Source of the DNA: Dendronephthya gigantea
Taxonomy: Eukaryota > Cnidaria > Anthozoa > Malacalcyonacea > Nephtheidae
DNA length: 64,000 nucleotides
Direction: 5' to 3'
Assembly: GCF_004324835.1 (NCBI RefSeq)
Contig: NW_021163012.1
Location: 1,488,001 to 1,552,000 of the forward strand
The position numbers were made by a program, and so were the translations under genes. Of this stretch, positions 1 through 8,419 are shown in pieces. Below the pieces are notes generated by a model. The model did not search any database and was not told where the DNA came from. It saw only the letters and a list, made by a program, of their open reading frames with translations. Position 1 is the stretch's first letter. Each line of letters starts with the position of its first letter.

Positions 1-162
1 AGGATGATGGAGGACAGACAAGGTTACTTCAAGATGGCAATGGTATCATTGTGTGAGGTATATTGGGATCTTCATGTGGGTTTGGAGAGTTTGAGAGATG
101 AGCTGGTCCAAATGATCAGAAATCAGAAGTTAAATAATGAGCACTTAATAATGAAAAATTAA
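1..162 (+). CDS. 3' terminal exon of an unidentified gene (truncated at window edge)
   Basis: The + strand is open from base 1 in frame 1 for 53 codons and ends in TAA at 160-162. The peptide is mostly helical in character (segments such as DRQGYFKMAMVSLCEVYWD and LESLRDELVQMIRNQK), with alternating charged and hydrophobic residues, and would suit the C-terminal end of a helical or coiled-coil protein. The reading assumes the exon begins left of the window. A GTATAT at 58-63 could instead be a splice donor, which would shorten the coding part. The gene would converge tail to tail with MTHFS, with about 165 bp between the stops. I do not recognise the family. Confidence 0.45.
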   Translation, partial: RMMEDRQGYFKMAMVSLCEVYWDLHVGLESLRDELVQMIRNQKLNNEHLIMKN

Positions 163-327
163 CAAGAATGACTATGGGTTTCAACGTTCATATATATTAC
201 ACACAGGGATTGTGTAGGACCTAATTTAATAATATTTTGTAATATTATCAAATGATATTTAATCTTATGTATCAAAATCTTTAACTTCAATAACTTGTGT
301 CTTCTTTGTACCTTTATTAAAGACAAT

Positions 328-924
328 TCAGTCTGCACACAAAACATGATCTATAATCATATCATGATCAGATATTGGTACAGACTTACAAATCTGAACA
401 CTATATGCCAGTGCCACAGTCACAGGAACCTTAAGTTCAAGTTCCGTACACCTTTTGATGTAACTGTCATAGTACCCTTTCCCTCGACCAAGCCTTCCCC
501 CTTCGCTGGTAAACCCCAAACCAGGGACCACAATAAGATCCAGGCCTCCAGTCTCTAATGCGTCAGCTCGGTCATCATCATCCGCAGGCTGTTTGATATT
601 CCATGATGTAAGTGGCAACGACTCATAATCCGCCATTGAACTCAATTCAACCATTTTCATAACTGGGCCGATGTAGTGCGGTATAAAGCACTTCTTTTTC
701 AGCTCGAATAATTTTCCCATAATTCCAAAGGTGTCTACCTCGTTGGGCATGCTCATATACAATGACACTCGCTTGCTTTCTTGGAATTCTTTCATTGCGA
801 ACAGCTTTGCAGCGACTTTAGCGGATTCTGTTTGTTTCTCTACCTCCGACATAGCAGCCAAACGACGTTTCAGCTCCTTGCGAAGAACAATTTTTGCCTC
901 CTTGATGCCTGCAGAAACGGCCAT
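328..924 (-). CDS. MTHFS: 5-formyltetrahydrofolate cyclo-ligase (methenyltetrahydrofolate synthetase)
   Basis: An intronless 198-residue protein, close to the ~200 residues usual for the family. The enzyme converts 5-formyl-THF to 5,10-methenyl-THF with ATP, returning folate to the one-carbon pool. Visible family marks are the N-terminal helix KIVLRKELKRRLAAMS, the segment YMSMPNEVDT, the core LDLIVVPGLGF, and the ATP/folate-binding signature GRLGRGKGYYDSYIKRC near the C-terminus. I chose the Met at 922-924 (MAVSAGIKEAK) because it aligns with the usual animal start. The frame stays open upstream to 1209, so an N-terminally extended form from an upstream Met (about 984) cannot be excluded, for instance as an organelle-targeted form. 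A reverse-strand AATAAA lies at 313-318, just after the stop. The gene is divergent from AMD1. Confidence 0.93.
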   Translation of the reverse strand: MAVSAGIKEAKIVLRKELKRRLAAMSEVEKQTESAKVAAKLFAMKEFQESKRVSLYMSMPNEVDTFGIMGKLFELKKKCFIPHYIGPVMKMVELSSMADYESLPLTSWNIKQPADDDDRADALETGGLDLIVVPGLGFTSEGGRLGRGKGYYDSYIKRCTELELKVPVTVALAYSVQICKSVPISDHDMIIDHVLCAD

Positions 925-1223
925 ATTGGATTTGAGAATATCTACATTGACACATTGTATTGTATTGAACACATTGTTTACCATTTTACATGAAGTATTA
1001 GGAATCTCGGCATTCTGATTGGCTTTGCCTGAAAAATGTAAAAAATTACCGATTCTTCCACTTCTCCTTTTGATGTATGTTTTTGTGTTACAGTAAACCG
1101 AGTACACAAACCACACAACACAGCTTCGAAACCGCGTGTGGAATTTTTGCAGAGATTTCGTGTTTGTTGCGTACAAAAACTGACTGAAAAGGAGGAAAAA
1201 CACATGCATAAGGAACTACCGAA
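925..1223. promoter_or_regulatory. Probable bidirectional promoter between MTHFS and AMD1
   Basis: The 299 bp between the MTHFS start codon (minus strand) and the AMD1 start codon (plus strand) must hold both 5' UTRs and promoters if the short MTHFS form is right. I see no clear TATA box in either direction, which fits a housekeeping divergent promoter. An ATG at 1204, out of frame with AMD1, would open an overlapping upstream frame on the AMD1 transcript if transcription starts above it. Animal AMD1 genes are known for a regulatory upstream frame encoding MAGDIS; that peptide is not seen here. Confidence 0.45.
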
Positions 1224-4200
1224 ATGTCGGGAAATTTGGATTTCTTCGAAGGGTCTGAAAAACTTTTGGAAATTTGGTGGGATTCGTCATCCCAGCTGAC
1301 AGGACCCACCACTATGAAAGACGCCGACTTAAGATGCATAACCAGGTATTTTGAAACACTTTGCAGAGCATTCATGGTTATTGCTTGGGAAGGTCGATTC
1401 TCTAGGTCGAAATATTGTGATCTTAAGCGTATGTTATCTTATTTTAATCGTATTTTACTGTAAAACCCTCAAAAAAATTATTGTGTTGTGGCATATCACG
1501 TACATGTTTGTTATGACTATAGAGTATGAATATTTCACGGGGTTTTTTTATCAGCCCAGCCACGTATGCACACAGTTTTTGGGATATTTTTAATGTTATA
1601 TAAAGTAGTTCTATATTCAGTAATCAATAGTGCACATTTTTGGGTAATTAGGCACGTTTGAAACTTTATATGTACTATACAAAATTTTTTGAATTCACAG
1701 CCAATATTATCAGCAATTTTATATTGACATGAATTTGAAAAGAGTATGCATAATTTAGCCCTATGAACAGCAGAAATTTTAAATATTAACACCAACACTA
1801 CTGCTTAGATACATCTGGAAAATCTTCTTTATTCATATATATTCAGTTCTGCCCGACGGATCTCTTTTGTAAGTGCAAACCCCCCAAATTATCCACTTAC
1901 GCCCCTGATTATGTTAAAATGATATTGAAAGGTTTGCCAACATTGTCTCTAGATTATGATAATTCTTTTTTTTTTACCACATTTTACACTGGTAATGTTC
2001 ACTGAAATAACTATTGTTTCTTCACCTCTTGCAAAATGCATATATATGGGTTATATTTCCATGCTTACCAGCTGTTCATATGTCCTTTTAGGGACAAAAT
2101 TGAAAAGATTTTGGATTTGGCAGGGTGTAAAATCCTCAGTGAAATAAAGAACGAATACACCACAGCTTATATTTTGAGGTACAAACTGGTTTTAGTAGAT
2201 TGAATGGGAATGACACTTACATGGATTTCCCCTTAAGCTAGACACCAAGCCTTGCTTTAATGCAATATATTCCCTTTACAATAAAAGGGAATTGCCTTGG
2301 TGGGAACAACAATAGAATAAAGAAAACTGCATTGGTAGTATTAAAAGTCAATTGACAAACCTAATTTCCATAGTGAAAGCAGTCTCTTTATATCATCCAA
2401 CCGACTGATTCTCAAGACTTGTGGCACAACGCCATTGCTTCGAGCAACGATACACCTCATGAAGGTTGTTGAAGAGGAATGTGGAATGGCAGAAGTAAAG
2501 GTAGAGTGAGGAGTAAACCTTTTACTTCTTGAGTAGGCAATGTGTGATAGCAGTGGATTATCAAAGTCACAATTTATTGTAGTGTCAGGAGTGATTGTTT
2601 GCTGGGTTTCTTTCTTCAAAATTACCAAGACATTAAAAAAAGAATACAGGCATTTCTGCATTTCTTTGTTCAGTCTAATCCAATACTGCTCCTATTTTAC
2701 AGAATGTGTTTTATTCAAGAAAAAGCTTTGCACAGCCACATTTACAACAATCACCGCACCAAAATTTCCAACAAGAGGTCAGTTTTACGTTTATGCAGTT
2801 GGTTTCTATTCTATTAATGAGTGAATTTACTTCCTGTGCAAAAAAAAACCACTACAGTGCATTTTTGCGTATTTTTAACCAGGTTGATGTGTTGGATGAG
2901 TATTTTCCAGGTATGAAATACCCAGAGACAGCATATGCCAGTACCTTGGATCAATTGCTAGCTATTAATGTCTGTGTTTTTTGTGGTCATATTCCCCATT
3001 GACAAATTAAGTCTTGCATGCATTAGGCTAAGTAGAAACATCATTTGAGATGAATCAGGCATGGTCCATTGCAGGCTAATCAATGAAACTGGCCTATTGA
3101 CCGAGGATTCATGAATGTTAATTAAACATAAATAATTTTTTTTCCAAAGGTGGTGGTGCATACACCCTGGGCCAACAAAACAGCGGCAATTGCTGGCATC
3201 TCTTCACTATTGATAACTATACTGATGGATTACAAATCCCTGATCAGACTTTGGAAGTATCCTAATCTTAATCCTAATCTTAATCCTTAATCTATAAAGC
3301 TAGATTCCTTGTATGTGATCTTTATGTTCGCCTTGTATTGTACAGCAAACTGCTGTCTTTTACCTGCTGAGATGCATGGATTGTGGCTACTGTTGTTTGT
3401 GTAGGAACAAGTGGAAAAGAGATTGAATTGAAATGCTGGAGAGGATATGTGGAAACCACAGTCATCAGTGAACTACATTCTTTGTATAAAGTTTCTTAAC
3501 ATGCATTTCAGATATTAATGAATGACCTTAATCCCAGTATTTTGAAACATTATTACAAAGGTTATTATAAAGATGCAGCGGAACTCACTAAAGTAAGTTG
3601 AATAACCAAATTACCCAAATTTGGATAGTTCACCCCCCCTGTACAAGTTCATACCCCCCCCCCCCTGCACTCTCTGGAAATTGGTAAATCCATCCCAATC
3701 AAACTAAATAGGTGTACCATTGAAATAGTCTTTAAACAAGAGTCTCCCAACTTAGATTTGTAACATCTTGTCTACCAATGATTACTATATAAAAAACGTT
3801 TTCCTCAATTCAGAGTGTTGGCATAAGTGACCTAATCCCAGGCACTACAATTGATGATGTCATTTTTGAACCATGTGGATATTCTGCCAATGGTATTTTA
3901 AAGGTATAATGCATAAGAGTTGGTGCATGTTTGTTCTCAAGGATGAGAGGTTTCAAGCAACTTCATAAAGTTGTTTATTATTTTATTCTCCTATAGTTTG
4001 CTTTATTTCTTCATTTAGGATTCCTACTTCACCATTCATGTAACACCTCAGATGGAATTCTCATATGCAAGCTTTGAGACAAACGTCAAGTTTGTAAGTG
4101 AAGATATTTAGTATCTACATATCAAAAGGAGGTGGTCCGGTATCAGATATCCATATATTAGGGACGGTAGCTCCACCCCCTACCCCACAATCATGCGTTA

Positions 4201-4600
4201 AATAACCATGCTGTTTTTCCTACACAGCGTTCGCTGAAGGACTTGATAGAAAAGGTCTTGAATATTTTCAAACCCGGAAGGTTTATTATGACATTGTTTG
4301 GAAATACTGTGAGTATTCAGAAAAAAGCTTTGACTATCCCAGGAATTAATATCGAATTAGAGTCACTTCGCAAACCAAACTCCATCAAGTTAAAACAATC
4401 AGATCTTTTTCCTGTGAAAAGATCTTTTTCCTGTGAAAGGATCTAAATGCTAAAAGTATTACTATATTTAATAGATTGCTCCGTGTGGCAACTCTTTGCG
4501 GACTTTTGAGAAAAGTTTTCCGCCATATAAGAGAAAGGATCTTCATTTTGCACGCTTTAAGAACTACAACCTCACCTATGGCCATTACGAGCATTGCTAA
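1224..4600 (+). CDS. AMD1: S-adenosylmethionine decarboxylase proenzyme, 11 coding exons
   Basis: Catalyses decarboxylation of SAM to supply aminopropyl groups for spermidine and spermine. Exons traced: 1224-1345, 2092-2178, 2374-2500, 2703-2777, 2883-2910, 3150-3256, 3512-3592, 3814-3903, 4019-4093, 4228-4308, 4475-4600, all with GT-AG borders; they total 999 nt and 332 aa (human enzyme 334). Family landmarks: FFEGSEKLLEIWW at the N-terminus; the self-processing site SESS at the start of exon 3, where the proenzyme cleaves and the second Ser becomes the pyruvoyl cofactor; LILKTCGTT after it; FYSRKSFAQP; ISDLIPGTTIDDVIFEPCGYSANG with the catalytic Cys; FTIHVTPQMEFSYASFETN; and IFKPGRFIMTLF. 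The frame closes through every junction, so the gene looks intact. A poly(A) signal AATAAA lies at 4892-4897. Confidence 0.95.
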
Positions 4601-4998
4601 ACATCATTTCAGGAGCAACGAAGAGTTGATATTTGCTTCACAACTAAAAGGTAGCTAGGCGGTCTATACTATCGCAAACTAATATATATATATATATATA
4701 TGTATATTTATCATAGGATTACAGGTTTCATTGGGTAATTTTAGAAATTATTAAACATTGAATACTCTGCATGCATGAAAACGGTTCTACACCGAATTGT
4801 AAATATAACTGTTAGATATTATAAAGTGACGTGATTGTATGTAATACAACACTTTGAAACTCAACGTAGTTTGGTCACTTTGATGAGGGGAAATAAACAA
4901 CTTATTAATATCCTTCTCAGTTCTCGTGCATGCAACCATTCCCCCGTGTCCAAGTTAAGCAATTCAAGGTCCTGCTCTAAGTGAACTGAAAAAGCATC

Positions 4999-5238
4999 TC
5001 ACGAATCGTTTCGTTGTTTTAACAAAACCTTCACAGCAGAACCTCGACTTCGTACCCAGGGTCTTTTACCTAACCTATCAATATCATCCCACCCAGTGCA
5101 ACGTATCCCAATTATTTCAATTTCTTGTTCCAAAATGTAATTGATCGCAAATTTTGAAATCATGCACGAATGTGATTCTAATATCGGTTGCCTTTGAATG
5201 TTTAGTAAGTAAAATTCCTCACAATTCAACGATAACAT
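4999..5238 (-). CDS. Hypothetical 79-residue open frame, unrecognised
   Basis: A minus-strand frame with a true ATG start (5238) and TGA stop (4999). The protein has no signal peptide or membrane segment; its C-terminal half is basic (GKRPWVRSRGSAVKVLLKQR) and its middle is EIEIIGIRCTGWDDIDRLG. Composition looks more protein-like than the neighbouring chance frames, and no other gene claims the strand here. There is no intron evidence, no recognised family and no close promoter. It may be a small gene, one exon of a larger minus-strand gene, or chance. Confidence 0.25.
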   Translation of the reverse strand: MLSLNCEEFYLLNIQRQPILESHSCMISKFAINYILEQEIEIIGIRCTGWDDIDRLGKRPWVRSRGSAVKVLLKQRNDS

Positions 5239-5399
5239 TATGAAAGAAATAATTAAGTTTATCAGTTTCGGTTTTTATTTTGTTTGCTGAAGCAATCAGT
5301 GCCAATATTGTAATTTTGTATATTCAATTGTTATTCGATTGTTTTTATTAGGATTTTACCTTGGTAGGGAGGGTTCCGTTTTTATTGAAAATAGACTGT

Positions 5400-5520
5400 A
5401 TCAGAGGTGCTTCTGTGTTAGAGTGATGTCCATATTAGAGAGAGTGATGTCCATATTAGAGAGGTGTTTGTATTAGAGAGATCAATGTTTGTGTTAAAGA
5501 GGTGTCTGTGCAGACGTTTA
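5400..5520. repeat. TTAGAGAG-type tandem repeat, site 1
   Basis: Four to six degenerate units of the form GTGATGTCCATATTAGAGAG and AGGTGTTTGTATTAGAGAG. It is the same family as the larger array at 6530-6895 and the short run at 20283-20365. Confidence 0.75.
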
Positions 5521-5772
5521 TGCCCCAAAGTTACTTCTTTTAGAGAGCTGTCCATGTATAAGATTAGAAAAATAAATATTGTATGAACGATATTTTATTG
5601 ACTCGATTTAATCAAGTCAACGAGTGTAATAATCAATCAAGGTCGCATCATTTCACTTCTGGTAAACAATGTTATCAATTTGACTTTATCAAAAACCAAT
5701 CAGGTCGGTCAAATAAGACATAATTAGCTGGTATTCTATGTTGATTAAAATTGAAATTAGTTTTTCAAACGA

Positions 5773-5780
5773 TATATAAG
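5773..5780 (+). promoter_or_regulatory. TATA box of the IGFBP-like gene
   Basis: TATATAAG lies 96 bp upstream of the chosen ATG at 5876, a plausible spacing for a TATA promoter with a 5' UTR of about 70 bases. Confidence 0.5.
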
Positions 5781-5875
5781 TTCATTGGCAATTGCTTTGT
5801 TGCTACTGTTTGAAAGTTTCTCTTGAGTTCTAACACAGACCATACGCAGAGATCGGTACAGAATTGTCTGAAAAA

Positions 5876-6196
5876 ATGAATCCAAAGGCTTTGCTGTTCA
5901 GTTGTGCTCTGTTCTTCTTGACTGCGCGAACGCTATCGTTCAGCTGTGGAGAAACATGCCCCACTTGCATTCCAGTCAACGAGCTAGAGTGTAAAGGTGG
6001 CACTGTCCCTGATGATTGTGGCTGTTGTGATAAGTGTGCGAAAGTGGTTGGGGAAGTCTGCGGTGGGCCGTGGGATATGATGGGGCGATGCGATGAAGGG
6101 CTTCGTTGTGACATCTCTGATCCAACCGACTTCAATTCGAGTGGCGAATGTGTAAAGCTCGAGGAAGTAATCCTTCCGCCTTTGGAATATTGGTAA
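5876..6196 (+). CDS. Secreted single IGFBP-domain (SIBD-like) protein
   Basis: A 106-residue, apparently single-exon protein. Residues 1-22 form a signal peptide (MNPKALLFSCALFFLTARTL). The rest is one IGFBP N-terminal domain with twelve cysteines in the family spacing, including the hallmark DCGCCDKC and the C-terminal GRCDEGLRCD. There is no thyroglobulin, Kazal or Ig domain, so it resembles the stand-alone single insulin-binding-domain proteins known from invertebrates, for which immune or growth roles have been proposed. The start is the ATG at 5876; the frame extends upstream only through a TTG. The stop TAA sits inside a strong donor-like GGTAAGTG, so an alternatively spliced C-terminus is possible, although joining to the nearest AG (about 6258) also gives an immediate stop. 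AATAAA occurs at 6373. Confidence 0.88.
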   Translation: MNPKALLFSCALFFLTARTLSFSCGETCPTCIPVNELECKGGTVPDDCGCCDKCAKVVGEVCGGPWDMMGRCDEGLRCDISDPTDFNSSGECVKLEEVILPPLEYW

Positions 6197-6956
6197 GTGT
6201 CATACGTGCTATGAAAGATGTACATTTCACTTGATTTCAGCATATATTTTTTGTTATAGAGAGTGAGACCAAGAGTTCAAGGAACTCTTAGAAACAGAAG
6301 TACTGGATTATTATAAATATGCAGAATGAAATGAAGATATACAACAAATTTAGAATGAAATAGAAATGTAGAAATAAATTAAATCGGTAGAAATAAATGA
6401 AAATATTTGGTGAACTGAAATTGTTTTGTCAACGATATTTTGAAGCAAATTAGGAATTTAAAATGATTGTATAACTATTGAACACGTCTGTTTATAGAGA
6501 AAGGTGATCGTGCTAGAGGGTATGTTATGGGAGGTATCCGTATTAGAGCGCTATAGGTGAGAGATGTCTGTGTTAAAGAGATGTCTGTAGTAGAGAGGTG
6601 TCTGTAGTAGAGAGCTGTCTGTATTAGAGAGATGTCTGTATCAGAGAGATGTCTGTATTAGAGAGATGTCTGTGTTTAAGAGGTGTCTGTATTAGAAAAG
6701 GGTCTGTATTAAAGAGTTGTCTGTATTAGAGAGATGTTTGCGTTTAAGAGGTGTCTGTGTTAGAGAGGTACGAGTCTGTATTAGAGAGGTGTCTGTATTA
6801 GAGAGGTACGTTTCTGTATTAGAGAGGTGTCTGTATTAGAGAGGTACGTATCTGTATTAGAGAGGTGTCCGTTTTAGAGAGGTCCCTGTATGGGAGGAGG
6901 TTCTATGAACATTAAAATTTAAAATTGAAACCAGGCAATGTCATTTCCGGTTTTAC
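6197..6956. other. Intergenic stretch, largely tandem repeat
   Basis: The first 300 bp is AT-rich 3' flank of the IGFBP-like gene with AATAAA signals near 6373 and 6392. The second half is the TTAGAGAG-type array described separately, which ends about 60 bp before the ATG of the Rab-like gene. Confidence 0.6.
6530..6895. repeat. TTAGAGAG-type tandem repeat, main array
   Basis: About 20 units of a 17-19 bp motif, consensus GGTGTCTGTATTAGAGA, with variants such as GATGTCTGTATCAGAGA and a local higher-order pattern in which AGGTACG interrupts every second unit (6765-6850). It lies directly upstream of the Rab-like gene and may overlap its promoter. Confidence 0.9.
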
Positions 6957-8086
6957 ATGGCTCGTCCGGGGTGTCAAGACGAGCCAAAATATTCATTTAA
7001 AATCATCGTTTTAGGCTCAAAAGGAGTAGGAAAATCGAGCCTTTTAAAACGATTTCAATTTAATGAGTTCGAAGATGTTCCATCACATACGATCGGTGTA
7101 GGACTTTCCACTCACAGCATAGAAATCGGATCTGAAACTGTGCAGGTACTGGGCAGGTATTAACTATTCGCAATTCGTGAAATCTTTATTCACCAGCACG
7201 TCAAGATACGGTTTAGTCCAATCGTTACTTACTACCAGACGCATTTTCTCGGTTTATATATAGCCAGAAAATATCTTTTTCTTAAGTTACTGCAAAGTGC
7301 AATCTGCCTAAATGTAGTCTCATGCAGTTTCTCTATCTGTCTAACACTCAGTTATCCTTTATTGAGCAAGTGTAATTATTATTACAACTATCTATTGAAA
7401 TATTACATTGTTGGTATAATTTGTTCTTATTTGAACCCTTAATGTTCCAGATGACTTTATGGGATACTGCTGGGGAAGAGAGATTCAAATCGATTACCAG
7501 TCAATATTATAGAAATGCTGATGCAGCAATCATTGTGTTTGATTTAACCTCAAAAAGATCTTTTGAAGAAGTGAAAGATCATTGGATTCCAGCATTTAGA
7601 AAAGTTGTTGGGTGAGGATGTATATGTACTCAGTGCATTCAAATAAAGTCTGTCTATCAATGTTTAAGGTTTATTTCTTTCAAATATAGAAGCACACCCT
7701 ATATTGCTTTAGTGGGCAATAAGAAAGATCTTTTGGACAGAAAACAGGTTGATCATGAGACATTTAAGGTAGTATGAAATCCTGTCACCCTGGGCTTGTG
7801 TCAACCCAGCCTGTTTCTATCCAACTCACAAAAAAATGATTATTAATTCCATTTATAGGATCTTGCCAACTTATATTGCATTCATCCCTGGGAAACCAGC
7901 GCTAAAGATTCGACTAATGTTAAAGAACTTTTCAATACAATGGGCCGAGAGTTAATTCAACGTGTTGATCAACTACAGAGCTTGGAAACAGGGCCAGATA
8001 GTCTCTTTTTACATAACATCCCAGAAGATCCCCAAGATTTGTATAGTTATTGTACAGGTGGACCCAACTCATATTGTGTAGTATAG
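6957..8086 (+). CDS. Rab-like small GTPase, 4 coding exons
   Basis: Exons 6957-7145, 7451-7611, 7690-7768 and 7859-8086 give 657 nt and 218 aa. All G motifs are present: P-loop GSKGVGKSS (residues 20-28), switch I with the conserved Thr in SHTIGVG, switch II WDTAGEERF, NKKD for guanine recognition, and ETSAK. WDTAGEERFKSITSQYYRNADAA and the Rab-type F-motifs put it with Rab GTPases, which direct vesicle traffic; I cannot assign a subfamily. The C-terminus is odd: it ends SYCVV, with the Cys third from the end, so it is neither a CaaX box nor a CC/CXC tail. Prenylation is therefore uncertain. The start ATG is the first in frame and keeps the normal short N-terminus. Confidence 0.9.
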
Positions 8087-8419
8087 TTGTACTACCTGTA
8101 TAGATTGACAAAAAAGATACTGAAAATTTCTGTTATAATTAGAGAATTGCACTGCATGATAAAATGACAGTTATCAAATGCTGTCTTATGCAAAATTATT
8201 TTACTCTTAGTGAAAGGAGCACGGCACGTAGACGGAACTAAAATAACTTCCGGAGGACACCCTTGAGTGACCCTAAAATTGCAACACAACACTTACAACA
8301 ATATGTTACATAATTCAACGTATATTGTTTGATATATAAATACTACAGCAAGTCAAACATACCACATAAAGGTTTTAGCTGCTCAAAAGTACACAAACTC
8401 AAACTAAATAACATTCACT
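8087..8419. other. Short intergenic stretch
   Basis: AT-rich 3' flank of the Rab-like gene and promoter of the next gene. Apart from a TATA box at 8333 I see nothing in it. Confidence 0.5.
8333..8340 (+). promoter_or_regulatory. TATA box of the Grx-DEP-DUF547 gene
   Basis: TATATAAA lies 80 bp upstream of the ATG at 8420. Confidence 0.5.

Larger units (their letters stand above)
4601..5875. other. Intergenic stretch between AMD1 and the IGFBP-like gene
   Basis: AT-rich sequence holding the AMD1 3' UTR, an (AT)n microsatellite at about 4680-4705, a possible small minus-strand frame (4999-5238, listed separately), a short run of TTAGAGAG-type repeat units at 5400-5520, and a TATA box at 5773. 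I see no other gene. Confidence 0.5.

Noticed and set aside
328-1209. MTHFS starting at 1209 with a 293-residue protein
   Set aside because: The extra 95 N-terminal residues match no MTHFS I know and run across the divergent promoter; the Met at 924 fits the family start.
2341-2661. 106-residue minus-strand open frame
   Set aside because: It is the reverse shadow of AMD1 exon 3, which holds the SESS cleavage site.
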